This document shows positions 38,156-50,584 of a stretch of DNA of 54,089 bases, piece by piece (within the stretch, counting starts at the first letter, position 1; each line of letters starts with the position of its first letter). Below the pieces are notes generated by a model. It saw only the letters and a list, made by a program, of their open reading frames with translations, had not been told where the DNA came from and ran no database searches. Source of the DNA: Cupriavidus sp. D384. Lineage in GTDB: Bacteria > Pseudomonadota > Gammaproteobacteria > Burkholderiales > Burkholderiaceae. Location of the stretch: the NCBI RefSeq assembly GCF_001652915.1, contig NZ_BBQI01000015.1, forward strand, positions 1 to 54,089, read 5' to 3'. Made by a program: the position numbers and the translations under genes.

Positions 38156-39934
38156 ATGGTCGCAGTCAAGACTGGATTGCCGCGTCGCAAATTTGACGTG
38201 GTCATCGTCGGGGCGGGCGGCGCCGGGATGCGCGCATCCCTCCAGCTCGCAGAAGCCGGCCTGAGCGTGGCCGTGCTGTCGAAGGTTTTCCCGACCCGCT
38301 CGCACACCGTTGCGGCGCAGGGCGGTATCGGTGCCTCGCTGGGCAACATGAGCGAGGACAACTGGCACTACCACTTCTACGACACCATCAAGGGCTCGGA
38401 CTGGCTGGGTGACCAGGACGCCATCGAGTTCATGTGCCGTGAAGCCCCGAAGGTCGTGTACGAACTCGAACACTTCGGCATGCCGTTCGACCGTAACGCC
38501 GATGGCACGATTTACCAGCGCCCGTTCGGCGGCCATACCGCCAACTACGGCGAGAAGCCGGTGCAACGTGCTTGCGCCGCCGCTGACCGTACCGGCCACG
38601 CGCTGCTGCACACGCTGTACCAGCGCAATGTGCGCGCCAAGACGCATTTCTTCGTCGAATGGATGGCACTGGACCTGATTCGCGACGAAGAAGGCGACGT
38701 GCTGGGCGTGACCGCGCTGGAAATGGAAACCGGCGAAGTCTATATCCTCGAAGCCAAGACCACGCTGTTCGCGACAGGCGGTGCCGGCCGGATCTATGCG
38801 GCTTCCACCAACGCCTTCATCAACACCGGTGATGGCCTGGGCATGGCGGCACGTGCCGGCATCCCGCTGGAAGACATGGAGTTCTGGCAGTTCCACCCGA
38901 CCGGCGTGGCCGGCGCGGGCGTGCTGATCACCGAAGGCGTGCGTGGCGAGGGCGGCATCCTGCGTAACAAGGATGGCGAGCGCTTCATGGAGCGCTATGC
39001 TCCGACGCTGAAGGATCTGGCGCCGCGTGACTTCGTGTCGCGCTCGATGGACCAGGAAATCAAGGAAGGCCGCGGCTGTGGCCCGAACGGCGACTACGTG
39101 CTGCTCGACCTGACCCACGTCGGTGCCGAGACCATCATGAAGCGCCTGCCGTCGATCCGCGAAATCGGCATGAAGTTCGCCAACGTCGATGCGATCAAGG
39201 AACCGATCCCCGTCGTGCCGACCATCCACTACCAGATGGGTGGCATTCCGACGAACTTCCACGGCCAGGTCGTGGTGCCGAAGAACGGCAACCCGAACGA
39301 AGTGGTCAACGGTTTCTACGCAATCGGCGAATGCTCGTGCGTGTCGGTCCACGGCGCCAACCGCCTGGGTACCAACTCGCTGCTGGACCTGGTGGTGTTC
39401 GGCCGTGCCGCCGGCAACCACATCGTCGCCAACGCCAGCAAGCAGAAGGAACACAAGCCGCTGCCGGCCGACGCCGCCGACCGCGCCATGGCCCGTCTGG
39501 CCAAGCTGCAGGCAACGACCTCGGGCGAATACACCCAGGACGTCGCCAACGACATCCGCCGCAACATGCAGTCGCATGCCGGCGTGTTCCGTACGCAGAA
39601 GCTGATGGACGAAGGCGTCGAGCGCATCCTCGAAGTGGCGGAGCGTGCCGACAACATCCACCTGAAGGACAAGTCCAAGGTCTTCAACACCGCGCTGGTG
39701 GAAGCCCTGGAAGTGGCCAACCTGGTGGAAGTGGCCAAGGCCACGATGATCTCGGCTGCGGCTCGCAAGGAATCGCGTGGCGCCCACGCCCACAGCGACT
39801 TCCCGAACCGCGACGACGACAACTGGCTCAAGCACACGCTGTTCTACAGCGAAGGCAACCGCCTGGACTACAAGCCGGTGAAGATGCAACCGCTGTCGGT
39901 GGAATCGGTTCCCCCGAAGGCCCGTACGTTCTAA
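38156..39934 (+). CDS. sdhA: Succinate dehydrogenase flavoprotein subunit
   Basis: Catalytic FAD subunit that oxidises succinate to fumarate, 592 residues. FAD loop VVIVGAGGAGMRASLQLAEAG; RSHTVAAQGGIGASLGN holds the His that binds FAD covalently. Catalytic segment includes EFWQFHPTGVAGAGVLITEG and RGEGGILRNKDGERFMERY with the proton-delivery Arg. GECSCVSVHGANRLGTNSLLDL is the C-terminal FAD contact. Covalent flavin insertion depends on SdhE, encoded downstream. RBS ggaggg lies within the sdhD end. Confidence 0.97.
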   Translation: MVAVKTGLPRRKFDVVIVGAGGAGMRASLQLAEAGLSVAVLSKVFPTRSHTVAAQGGIGASLGNMSEDNWHYHFYDTIKGSDWLGDQDAIEFMCREAPKVVYELEHFGMPFDRNADGTIYQRPFGGHTANYGEKPVQRACAAADRTGHALLHTLYQRNVRAKTHFFVEWMALDLIRDEEGDVLGVTALEMETGEVYILEAKTTLFATGGAGRIYAASTNAFINTGDGLGMAARAGIPLEDMEFWQFHPTGVAGAGVLITEGVRGEGGILRNKDGERFMERYAPTLKDLAPRDFVSRSMDQEIKEGRGCGPNGDYVLLDLTHVGAETIMKRLPSIREIGMKFANVDAIKEPIPVVPTIHYQMGGIPTNFHGQVVVPKNGNPNEVVNGFYAIGECSCVSVHGANRLGTNSLLDLVVFGRAAGNHIVANASKQKEHKPLPADAADRAMARLAKLQATTSGEYTQDVANDIRRNMQSHAGVFRTQKLMDEGVERILEVAERADNIHLKDKSKVFNTALVEALEVANLVEVAKATMISAAARKESRGAHAHSDFPNRDDDNWLKHTLFYSEGNRLDYKPVKMQPLSVESVPPKARTF

Positions 39935-39964
39935 GCGGCGACAGAGAAAACAGGACCCACAGAA

Positions 39965-40666
39965 ATGAAGCGTATTTTTGAAGTCTACCGCTACGATCCG
40001 GACAAGGACGCAGCCCCCCGCATGCAGACCTACGAGGTCGAACTCGACGGTCACGAGCGCATGCTGCTGGACGCACTGGTCAAGCTGAAGAAGCTGGACG
40101 AAACCATCTCGTTCCGTCGTTCGTGCCGTGAAGGCGTGTGCGGCTCGGACGCGATGAACATCAACGGCAAGAACGGCCTGGCCTGCTTGACGAACATGCG
40201 CGAGCTGCCGGACCGCATCGTGCTGCGTCCGCTGCCCGGCCTGCCGGTGGTGCGCGACCTGATCGTCGACATGACGAACTTCTTCAAGCAGTACAACTCG
40301 ATCAAGCCGTTCCTGATCAACGACGAGCCGCCGCCCGAGAAGGAGCGTCTGCAGTCGCCGCAGGAACGTGACGAGCTGGACGGCCTGTACGAGTGCATTC
40401 TTTGCGCCAGCTGCTCCACGTCGTGCCCGTCGTTCTGGTGGAACCCGGACAAGTTCGTTGGCCCGGCCGGCCTGCTGCAAGCCTACCGCTTCATCGCGGA
40501 CAGCCGCGACCAGGCCACCAGCGAGCGTCTGGACAACCTGAACGACCCGTACCGCCTGTTCCGTTGCCATAGCATCATGAACTGCGTCGACGTGTGCCCG
40601 AAGGGCCTCAATCCGACGAAGGCGATTGGCAAGATCAAGGAACTGATGGTTCGCCGCGCTGTTTAA
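39965..40666 (+). CDS. sdhB: Succinate dehydrogenase iron-sulfur subunit
   Basis: Electron-transfer subunit of 233 residues. The [2Fe-2S] ligands are in SCREGVCGSDAMNINGKNG and the following LAC. The ferredoxin-like C-terminal half has CILCASCSTSCPSFWW and CHSIMNCVDVCPKGLNPTKA, which together bind the [4Fe-4S] and [3Fe-4S] clusters. It starts 30 bases after sdhA. Length is normal for the family. Followed by a strong hairpin before sdhE. Confidence 0.97.
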   Translation: MKRIFEVYRYDPDKDAAPRMQTYEVELDGHERMLLDALVKLKKLDETISFRRSCREGVCGSDAMNINGKNGLACLTNMRELPDRIVLRPLPGLPVVRDLIVDMTNFFKQYNSIKPFLINDEPPPEKERLQSPQERDELDGLYECILCASCSTSCPSFWWNPDKFVGPAGLLQAYRFIADSRDQATSERLDNLNDPYRLFRCHSIMNCVDVCPKGLNPTKAIGKIKELMVRRAV

Positions 40667-40679
40667 TTGCCCGGTATAA

Positions 40680-40721
40680 ACTGCCTTCTGCACCCTGCGG
40701 TTCGCGGTGCAGACAGGCAGT
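40680..40721 (+). other. Stem-loop between sdhB and sdhE
   Basis: Arms actgccttctgcacc and ggtgcaga-c-aggcagt give 15 pairs with one bulged C and an 11-base loop. No T-run, so it is more likely an mRNA-stabilising or processing element than a terminator. Confidence 0.6.
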
Positions 40722-40808
40722 CTGCAGTAGATGCAAATTGATGTAAGCGGCGCGTCAGCCCGATGCGGTATCAAGTCGGGCTGGAGCGCCGGTCAATGAA
40801 GGCTGACC

Positions 40809-41090
40809 ATGAGTCATTCCACCACTTTCTCCCATCAGGCCGACCCGCACAAACGTGCCCGTCTTCGCTGGCGCGCCCGCCGCGGCCTCCTGGAGAACGA
40901 CATCATCGTCGAACGTTTCTTCAACCGTTACGAGGAGAGCCTGTCCGATGAGGACGTGGCATCGCTGGGCGAGCTGTTCGAGCTCAGCGACAACGAGTTG
41001 ATGGACCTGCTGCTTGTCCGCAAGGAGCTTGACGGTGAGCTCGACACGCCCCCGATGCAACGGGTACTCAGCCTGCTGCGTTCGGTCTGA
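40809..41090 (+). CDS. sdhE: FAD assembly factor SdhE
   Basis: Small helical cytosolic protein of 93 residues that promotes covalent flavinylation of SdhA. The conserved RGxxE surface motif reads RARRGLLENDIIVERFF. Acidic helices follow (EESLSDEDVASLGELFELSDNEL, shown in part). Old names are YgfY and CptB. Placement between sdhB and gltA is usual for beta-proteobacteria. Start at MSHSTTF; weak ribosome site. Confidence 0.92.
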   Translation: MSHSTTFSHQADPHKRARLRWRARRGLLENDIIVERFFNRYEESLSDEDVASLGELFELSDNELMDLLLVRKELDGELDTPPMQRVLSLLRSV

Positions 41091-41132
41091 GTTTGGTCAA
41101 CATTAATATTCACAGTATTTGAAGGAATCGAC

Positions 41133-42434
41133 ATGACGCCGTCCGATGTGAAAGCCACGCTATCGTTTTCCGATGGTTCCCCCAGCGTTGAGCTGCCGAT
41201 CTACAAGGGCACTGTTGGCCCGGATGTGATCGACATTCGCAAGCTGTACGGTCAAACCGGCAAGTTCACCTATGACCCGGGGTTCATGTCGACCGCTTCG
41301 TGCAACTCGAAGATCACGTACATCGACGGTGACAAGGGTGAACTGCTGTACCGTGGCTACCCGATCGAGCAGCTCGCCGAGAAGTGCGATCACCTCGAAA
41401 CCTGCTACCTGCTGCTGAAGGGCGAACTGCCCAACGCCAAGCAGAAGGAAGAGTTCGTGAACTCGGTGATGAACCACACGATGGTTCACGAGCAACTGCA
41501 ATTCTTCCTGCGCGGCTTCCGCCGTGACGCCCACCCGATGGCCGTGCTGACGGGCCTGGTGGGTGCGATGAGCGCGTTCTACCACGATGCGATGGACATC
41601 GATGATCCGCACCAGCGCGAGATCTCGGCCATCCGCCTGATCGCCAAGATGCCGACCCTGGTCGCCATGGCGTACAAGTACAACATCGGCCAGCCGTACG
41701 TCTACCCGCAGAACGACCTGTCCTACTCGGGCAACTTCATGCGCATGATGTTCGGTACGCCGTGCGCACCGTACACCGTGAACCCGGTGCTGGAGCGCGC
41801 GCTGGACCGCATCTTCATCCTGCACGCCGACCACGAGCAGAACGCGTCGACCTCGACCGTGCGTCTGGCCGGTTCGTCGGGCACGAACCCGTTCGCTGCC
41901 ATCGCCGCCGGCGTGGCCTGCCTGTGGGGTCCGGCCCACGGCGGCGCGAACGAAGCCGCGCTGAAGATGCTGGAAGAAATCGGCAGCGTCGACCACATTG
42001 GCGAGTTCATCAAGCAGGTCAAGGACAAGAACTCGGGCGTGCGCCTGATGGGCTTTGGCCACCGCGTGTACAAGAACTACGATCCGCGCGCCAAGCTGAT
42101 GCGCGAAACCTGCCATGAAGTGCTGAACGAACTGGGCCTGCACAACGACCCGCTGTTCAAGCTGGCCATGGAACTGGAAAAGATCGCACTGGAAGACGAG
42201 TACTTCGTCAGCCGCAAGCTGTACCCGAACGTGGACTTCTACTCGGGTATCGTGCAGCGCGCGCTGGGCATCCCGACCTCGCTGTTCACCTGCATCTTCG
42301 CCCTGGCACGTACGCCGGGCTGGATCTCGCAGTGGGAAGAGATGATCACCGATCCGGAATACAAGATCGGCCGTCCGCGTCAGCTGTTCAACGGCAACGC
42401 CGCCCGCAACGTGCCGGACATGGCCAAGCGCTAA
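41133..42434 (+). CDS. gltA: Citrate synthase
   Basis: Type II (hexameric, NADH-sensitive class) citrate synthase of 433 residues, condensing oxaloacetate and acetyl-CoA. Catalytic His is in [13 protein letters not shown], the second His in [16 protein letters not shown], and the catalytic Asp region near the C-terminus precedes [11 protein letters not shown]. The N-terminal [20 protein letters not shown] is the type II small domain. aaggaa lies before the ATG. It is 42 bases after sdhE; ttggtc and tatttg at 41093-41121 may give a weak extra promoter. Terminator at 42461. Confidence 0.97.
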   Translation: MTPSDVKATLSFSDGSPSVELPIYKGTVGPDVIDIRKLYGQTGKFTYDPGFMSTASCNSKITYIDGDKGELLYRGYPIEQLAEKCDHLETCYLLLKGELPNAKQKEEFVNSVMNHTMVHEQLQFFLRGFRRDAHPMAVLTGLVGAMSAFYHDAMDIDDPHQREISAIRLIAKMPTLVAMAYKYNIGQPYVYPQNDLSYSGNFMRMMFGTPCAPYTVNPVLERALDRIFILHADHEQNASTSTVRLAGSSGTNPFAAIAAGVACLWGPAHGGANEAALKMLEEIGSVDHIGEFIKQVKDKNSGVRLMGFGHRVYKNYDPRAKLMRETCHEVLNELGLHNDPLFKLAMELEKIALEDEYFVSRKLYPNVDFYSGIVQRALGIPTSLFTCIFALARTPGWISQWEEMITDPEYKIGRPRQLFNGNAARNVPDMAKR

Positions 42435-42460
42435 TCCGCGTCGCGTACCGCACGAAGAAC

Positions 42461-42486
42461 GCCCCGGCTTGCCGGGGCTTTTTTTT
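42461..42486 (+). terminator. Intrinsic terminator of sdh-gltA operon
   Basis: Stem gccccgg / ccggggc with loop cttg, followed by eight Ts, 27 bases after the gltA stop. Confidence 0.9.
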
Positions 42487-43042
42487 GCCCGGCGGGAGTC
42501 TTTCCGTCGTCGGGGAAGGCCCCGCGCAGGTCCGGTTGCGCAAGGTGGCGCAAAGCCGCGAATACGTTACAAATGCGGCTATGCACAATTGTTGTGAAAC
42601 GCGTTTTTGACGACGATTCCTGCCTTGGCCCGGTTGCAACGGGGTGCATTAGTTGTCGGATTTTCCCCAAATCCGAACAAGTTCACTTCATCAGGGTGCA
42701 ACTTTCCCCCTATAATGCGGGCTGCTTTGCCGACCGGCAGCCGGGCCACCCTTCCGGCCAGCCGCGTTGGAGAAGCGGGGCAGGCGAAGCGCTTGCGCAG
42801 TAGAGAACGCATCAACGTTGTCTTTCCGAACTACGGCGACCGCGGCATCCCAGGGATGTGCGTGCGCCGACACATGCCGGGCCCCGCATTCGCTTCAGTG
42901 TCTTCATCGCAGGCCCGGTTTCCGCTCATGGGCCGTACGTTCGCCACGTCAGGCGGCGCTTCTTCCTCGCGGGTGTTGTTCGATTGCGCCGGTCATGCCG
43001 ACTCTGCCCGGAATGACCCATACATAAATCGAGGAGCTCCTG
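42487..43042 (+). other. Long region upstream of livK with promoter
   Basis: 556 bases without a supported gene. A perfect TATAAT at 42711-42716 with a weak TTCATC 18 bases upstream is the likely livK promoter. This would give an untranslated leader of about 320 bases. The livK ribosome site gaggag is part of the palindrome aggagctcct just before the ATG. No known riboswitch was recognised. Confidence 0.5.
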
Positions 43043-44170
43043 ATGACGCTGTCCCGTCTCACGTCCACTGCCATGGCCGCCGTGCTTGCCACTGCCGGCC
43101 TCGCTGCCTTCACTTCGGCCAACGCCGAAACCGTCAAGATCGCCATTGCCGGCCCGATGAGCGGCTCGGTCGCCCAGTACGGCGACATGGTCAAGGCCGG
43201 TGCCCTGACCGCGATCGAACAGATCAATGCGGCAGGCGGTGCCAACGGCAACAAGTTCGAAGCGGTGCTGATGGATGACGCCTGCGAACCGAAGCAGGCC
43301 GTGGCCGTGGCCAACAAGATCGTCAGCCAGGGTATCCATTACGTGATCGGTCACGTGTGCTCGGGTTCGACGATTCCGGCCTCGGATATCTACGAGAACG
43401 AAGGCATCGTGATGGTGACGCCGTCGGCCACCGCGCCGCAGCTGACCGAAACGAAGAAGCGCAACTTCATCTTCCGCACGATCGGCCGCGACGACCAGCA
43501 AGGCCCGGCCGCCGCCCAGTACATCATCAACAAGGTCAAGCCGAAGAAGGTTGCCATCCTGCACGACAAGCAGTCGTACGGCCAGGGCATTGCCAGCTCG
43601 GTGAAGAAGGACCTGGAAGCGGCCAAGATCCCCGTGGCGGTCTTCGAAGGCATCAACGCCGGCGATTCCGACTACTCGGCCGTGATCACCAAGCTGAAGT
43701 CGCAGGGCGTGGACTTCGTGTACTTCGGCGGCTACCACCCGGAAATGGGCCTGCTGCTGCGCCAGGCACGCGAGCAGGGCGTGAAGGCCACGTTCATGGG
43801 CCCCGAAGGCGTGGGCAACAAGGACGTGACGGCGATTGCCGGCCCGGCTTCGGAAGGCATGCTCGTGACGCTGCCGGCGGACTTCTCGGCCGACCCGGCC
43901 AACGCCGCGCTGGTGAAGGCCTTTGCCGACAAGAAGCGTGACGCCAACGGCCCGTTCCAGATGCCGGCCTACGCCGCCGTCAAGATCATTGGCGACGCCA
44001 TCGCCGGTGCCAAGAGCACCGACCCGACCAAGGTGGCTGCGTACATGCACAAGAACGCATTCACCACGCCGATCGGCAAGGTCGAATACGACGCCAAGGG
44101 CGACCTGAAGTCGTTCAAGTTCGTCGTCTACACGTGGCACAAGGACGCCACGAAGACCGCCGCAAACTAA
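43043..44170 (+). CDS. livK: Branched-chain amino-acid ABC transporter substrate-binding protein
   Basis: Periplasmic Leu/Ile/Val-binding protein of 375 residues. Signal peptide ends near residue 29 (FTSANA before ETVKIAI). The mature protein has VKIAIAGPMSGSVAQYG, MDDACEPKQAVAVANKIV, GHVCSGSTIPASDIY and the ligand-site SATAPQLTE region, as in LivJ/LivK proteins. First and probably most abundant product of livKHMGF: a strong hairpin at 44193 separates it from livH and may reduce read-through. Exact ligand range not readable. Confidence 0.93.
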   Translation: MTLSRLTSTAMAAVLATAGLAAFTSANAETVKIAIAGPMSGSVAQYGDMVKAGALTAIEQINAAGGANGNKFEAVLMDDACEPKQAVAVANKIVSQGIHYVIGHVCSGSTIPASDIYENEGIVMVTPSATAPQLTETKKRNFIFRTIGRDDQQGPAAAQYIINKVKPKKVAILHDKQSYGQGIASSVKKDLEAAKIPVAVFEGINAGDSDYSAVITKLKSQGVDFVYFGGYHPEMGLLLRQAREQGVKATFMGPEGVGNKDVTAIAGPASEGMLVTLPADFSADPANAALVKAFADKKRDANGPFQMPAYAAVKIIGDAIAGAKSTDPTKVAAYMHKNAFTTPIGKVEYDAKGDLKSFKFVVYTWHKDATKTAAN

Positions 44171-44192
44171 ACCCGGCGCCATCCTGGCGAAA

Positions 44193-44224
44193 CGCCCCGC
44201 GGCCAACCGGCCTGCGGGGCGTTT
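44193..44224 (+). terminator. Terminator between livK and livH
   Basis: Stem cgccccgcggcc / ggcctgcggggcg with loop aacc, one bulged T, then tttt. A short T-run suggests partial termination, allowing more LivK than transporter core. Confidence 0.75.
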
Positions 44225-44309
44225 TGGTATCGGTTCGATGTCGGTTAGCCGCCACATAAGGGCGGTCGGCATCGCGCATCGGACTCATCCGATCCACAAG
44301 GTCCCCCGC

Positions 44310-45236
<927 letters not shown>

Positions 45237-45248
45237 GGGGAGGGCGAC

Positions 45249-46519
<1,271 letters not shown>

Positions 46520-46523
<4 letters not shown>

Positions 46524-47286
46524 GCAATGAAATGCTGAAAGTATCGGGCCTGCAGATGCGCTTCGGCGGTCTGCTGGCCGTGGACGGCATCGAGTTCGAT
46601 GTGCGCCGCGACGAAGTCTTCGCCATCATCGGCCCGAACGGCGCCGGCAAGACCACCGTGTTCAACTGTGTGGGCGGTTTCTACAAGCCCACCGCAGGCG
46701 AGGTGACGCTGGACGGCCATTCGATCGCGCGCAAGCCCAGCCATGTGGTGGCGCGCCACGGGCTGGTGCGCACGTTCCAGAATATCCGCCTGTTCAAGCA
46801 GCTGACCGTCGTCGAAAACCTGATGGTTGCGCAACACCAGCAGGTCAAGGCGGGGCTGCTGCGGGGCCTGCTGGCGACGCCGGCCTATCGCCGCGCCGAG
46901 CGCGAGGCGCTGGGACGCGCCGCCGAATGGCTGGAGCGCATGGGCCTGACCAGCGTGGCCAACCGCGAGGCGGGCACGCTGTCTTACGGCCACCAGCGCC
47001 GGCTGGAGATCGCGCGCTGCATGATCACCAGGCCGCGTCTGCTGATGCTGGACGAGCCGGCGGCTGGCCTGAACCCGCAGGAAAAGATCGAGCTGCAGCA
47101 ACTGATCGACGGCCTGCGCCGGGAATTCAATATCTCGGTGCTGCTGATCGAGCACGACATGAGCCTGGTGATGGGCGTGTCGGATCGCATCCTGGTGATG
47201 GAGCACGGCAAGCCGATCATGATCGGCAAGCCCGACGAGGTGCGCAACGACCCGCGCGTGATCAAGGCCTATCTGGGAGAGGACTG

Positions 47287-47287
<1 letters not shown>
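46520..47287 (+). CDS. livG: Branched-chain amino-acid ABC transporter ATPase LivG
   Basis: ATPase of 255 residues. Walker [11 protein letters not shown]-loop region [17 protein letters not shown], signature [14 protein letters not shown] (LSYG for LSGG, usual in LivG), Walker [16 protein letters not shown] and switch His in LIEHDMSLV. The C-terminal [19 protein letters not shown] is characteristic of the LivG subfamily. ATGA overlap with livM and 1-base overlap with livF indicate coupled translation. Confidence 0.95.
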
Positions 47288-47988
<701 letters not shown>

Positions 47989-48299
47989 AGCTGCGGTGCC
48001 CCTCTCCCGAAACGTGGGAGAGGGGCACATCCCGAAGGCTGCGCAAGGCCCCTTCGCCATCCACGAAATCCCCCTTTCGCCAATGACCGTCGCCCGGGCG
48101 GCCTGGCCTGCCCTTCGGCGGCAGGCGCACATGGCATAATCGCTTGCGATGTCAAGCAATAACCGGCTGCGCCGGAAAAGCAGCAAAATAGCCTGCTTGC
48201 CCGCGAAGGCATCCGGAAAACACATTCCCCTGCAAACAACGCGCGGATTCGCGCCGTTCGCATCCACCGGATACGGACGGACGGTCTGCCCCCCGCATC
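47989..48299. other. Intergenic region livF-leuC
   Basis: 311 bases. It contains the inverted repeat at 47997-48027 and, further on, CATAAT at 48135-48140 as a possible -10 box for leuC with no good -35. An open frame from 48149 overlaps the leuC start but has no leucine-codon run, so it is not a convincing leu leader. Confidence 0.5.
47997..48027. repeat. Inverted repeat (gggagagggg family), likely livF transcript end
   Basis: Perfect 12-bp arms tgcccctctccc / gggagaggggca around gaaacgt. The most symmetrical copy of the family in the window. No T-run. Confidence 0.7.
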
Positions 48300-49709
48300 A
48301 TGGCCAAGACGCTCTACGACAAACTCTGGGATGACCACACCGTCCACGTCGAGGAAGACGGCACGACGCTGCTCTACATCGACCGTCATCTGCTGCATGA
48401 AGTGACCAGCCCGCAGGCCTTCGAAGGCCTGAAGCTGGCGGAGCGTCCGGTATGGCGCATCAGCGCGAACCTGGCCGTGTCGGACCACAACGTGCCGACC
48501 ACCGACCGCACGCAAGGCATTGCCGACCCGATTTCGAAGCTCCAGGTCGATACGCTGGATGCCAACTGCGACGCCTTCGGCATCACGCAGTTCAAGATGA
48601 ACGACCACCGCCAGGGCATCGTCCACGTGATCGGGCCCGAGCAGGGCGCCACGCTGCCCGGCATGACCGTGGTCTGCGGCGACTCGCACACCAGCACGCA
48701 CGGCGCGTTCGGCGCCCTGGCGCACGGCATTGGCACGTCGGAAGTGGAGCACGTGCTGGCGACCCAGACGCTGCTGGGCAAGAAGGCCCGGAACATGCTG
48801 ATCAAGGTGGAAGGCAAGCTGCCGCGCGGCTGCACCGCCAAGGACATCGTGCTGGCCATCATCGGCAACATCGGCACGGCCGGCGGCACGGGCTACACGA
48901 TGGAATTCGCCGGCTCGGCCATCCGCGACCTGACCATGGAAGGCCGCATGACGGTCTGCAACATGGCGATCGAAGCCGGCGCGCGCGCCGGCCTGGTGGC
49001 CGTGGACGACGTCACGCTCGAATACGTGAAGAGCCGCCCGTTTGCGCCGCAGGGCGTGGAATGGGACCAGGCCGTGGCCTACTGGCGCACGCTGCACTCG
49101 GACGCAGGCGCCCACTTCGACAAGGTGGTGGAACTGCGCGCCGAGGACATCCGTCCGCAGGTCACCTGGGGCACGTCGCCCGAGATGGTCGTCAGCATCG
49201 AAGACCGTGTGCCGGACCCCGAGAAGGAAAAGGATTCGAACAAGCGCAACGCCATGGAGCGCGCGCTGGAGTACATGAACCTGCAGCCGAACACGCCGAT
49301 GGAGTCGATCAACATCGACAAGGTGTTCATCGGGTCGTGCACCAACAGCCGCATCGAAGACATGCGCGCCGCCGCATGGGTGGTGCAGAAGCTGGGCCGC
49401 AAGGTGGCATCGAACGTGAAGCTGGCGATGGTGGTGCCGGGTTCGGGCCTGGTCAAGGAACAGGCCGAGCGTGAAGGGCTGGACAAGGTCTTCAAGGCCG
49501 CCGGCTTCGAATGGCGGGAGCCGGGCTGCTCGATGTGCCTGGCGATGAACGCCGACCGCCTGGAACCGGGCGAGCGCTGCGCGTCCACGTCGAACCGCAA
49601 CTTCGAAGGCCGTCAGGGCGCCGGTGGCCGTACGCACCTGGTCAGCCCGGCCATGGCCGCCGCGGCTGCCATCGAAGGGCATTTCGTCGACATCCGCAAG
49701 CTCGGCTGA
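48300..49709 (+). CDS. leuC: 3-isopropylmalate dehydratase large subunit
   Basis: Leucine-pathway isomerase subunit (with LeuD) converting 2- to 3-isopropylmalate, 469 residues. Aconitase-fold motifs: [37 protein letters not shown] and [13 protein letters not shown], which supply the three [4Fe-4S] cysteines. Ending [21 protein letters not shown] is typical of bacterial LeuC. It starts at [11 protein letters not shown]. Cotranscribed with a small lipoprotein, leuD and leuB. Confidence 0.97.
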   Translation: MAKTLYDKLWDDHTVHVEEDGTTLLYIDRHLLHEVTSPQAFEGLKLAERPVWRISANLAVSDHNVPTTDRTQGIADPISKLQVDTLDANCDAFGITQFKMNDHRQGIVHVIGPEQGATLPGMTVVCGDSHTSTHGAFGALAHGIGTSEVEHVLATQTLLGKKARNMLIKVEGKLPRGCTAKDIVLAIIGNIGTAGGTGYTMEFAGSAIRDLTMEGRMTVCNMAIEAGARAGLVAVDDVTLEYVKSRPFAPQGVEWDQAVAYWRTLHSDAGAHFDKVVELRAEDIRPQVTWGTSPEMVVSIEDRVPDPEKEKDSNKRNAMERALEYMNLQPNTPMESINIDKVFIGSCTNSRIEDMRAAAWVVQKLGRKVASNVKLAMVVPGSGLVKEQAEREGLDKVFKAAGFEWREPGCSMCLAMNADRLEPGERCASTSNRNFEGRQGAGGRTHLVSPAMAAAAAIEGHFVDIRKLG

Positions 49710-49758
49710 GCGCCGCGACGGGTCAACGGGTCAACCACGACTTTCGAATAGAGAGAAC

Positions 49759-49890
49759 ATGAAAAAGATCGTGATCACACTGCTGGCATGCCTGGGCATG
49801 CTGCAACTGGCTGGCTGCAACACGATTGCCGGCTTTGGCAAGGACACGCAGGCTGCCGGGCAGGCGCTCGAGAACGCCGCCCGGAAGTAA
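49759..49890 (+). CDS. Entericidin A/B-family small lipoprotein
   Basis: 43-residue lipoprotein precursor. MKKIVITLLACLGMLQLAGC is a lipoprotein signal with lipobox LAGC; Cys20 would be lipidated. The mature part is NTIAGFGKDTQAAGQALENA, the entericidin signature (GxGKDxxxxGxxxE). In E. coli entericidins form a membrane toxin/antidote pair; single copies are widespread with unclear role. gagagaac before ATG at 49759. It sits between leuC and leuD, nine bases before leuD. Confidence 0.88.
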   Translation: MKKIVITLLACLGMLQLAGCNTIAGFGKDTQAAGQALENAARK

Positions 49891-49899
49891 GGACACATC

Positions 49900-50550
49900 A
49901 TGGATAAGTTCACCGTACACAGCGGCCTCGTGGCGCCGCTCGACCGCGAGAACGTCGATACCGACGCGATCATCCCGAAGCAGTTCCTGAAGTCGATCAA
50001 GCGCACGGGCTTTGGCCCGAACCTGTTCGACGAATGGCGCTACAAGGACGTGGGCCAGCCGGGACAGGACAACAGCAAGCGTCCGCTGAACCCGGACTTC
50101 GTGCTGAACCAGCCGCGCTACCAGGGCGCATCGATCCTGCTGGCGCGCAACAACTTCGGCTGCGGCAGCTCGCGCGAGCACGCACCGTGGGCGCTCACGC
50201 AATTCGGCTTCCGCGCGGTGATCGCGCCGAGCTTTGCCGATATCTTCTTCAACAACTGCTACAAGAACGGCCTGCTGCCCGTGGTGCTGACCGACCTGCA
50301 GGTCGACCACCTGTTCAACGAGACCAATGCGTTCCCGGGCTACAAGCTGACGATCGACCTGGACAAGCAGGTCGTGATCACGGCCGGCGGCAACAGCTAT
50401 CCGTTCGATATCGCCCCGTTCCGCAAGTACTGCATGCTGAACGGTTTCGACGATATCGGCCTGACGCTGCGCCAGAAGGACAAGATCAAGTCCTACGAGG
50501 CCGAGCGCCTGACGAAGATGCCGTGGCTGGGCAACCGCGTGGTTGGCTGA
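49900..50550 (+). CDS. leuD: 3-isopropylmalate dehydratase small subunit
   Basis: Partner of LeuC, 216 residues, equivalent to the aconitase swivel domain. [21 protein letters not shown] at the start, [16 protein letters not shown] (substrate loop) and [21 protein letters not shown] are diagnostic. MDKFTVHSG start with agga upstream. leuB follows after 34 bases. Confidence 0.97.
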   Translation: MDKFTVHSGLVAPLDRENVDTDAIIPKQFLKSIKRTGFGPNLFDEWRYKDVGQPGQDNSKRPLNPDFVLNQPRYQGASILLARNNFGCGSSREHAPWALTQFGFRAVIAPSFADIFFNNCYKNGLLPVVLTDLQVDHLFNETNAFPGYKLTIDLDKQVVITAGGNSYPFDIAPFRKYCMLNGFDDIGLTLRQKDKIKSYEAERLTKMPWLGNRVVG

Positions 50551-50584
50551 GGCGGATCGGGTTCATACATAGATAGGAAGACAA

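Noticed and set aside
37736..40774. 1012-codon open frame antisense to sdhD, sdhA and sdhB
   Set aside because: It is the mirror of strongly conserved sense genes with complete catalytic motifs; its translation is His/Arg/Val/Gln-rich without domain features. High G+C codon bias keeps this frame open.
42607..43278. Open frame spanning the livK leader
   Set aside because: Overlaps the livK signal peptide in another frame, no ribosome site, low-complexity Arg/Gly/Pro content.
48149..48334. Leucine leader peptide upstream of leuC
   Set aside because: The frame has few scattered Leu codons, overlaps the leuC start in another frame and has no attenuator hairpin with T-run.
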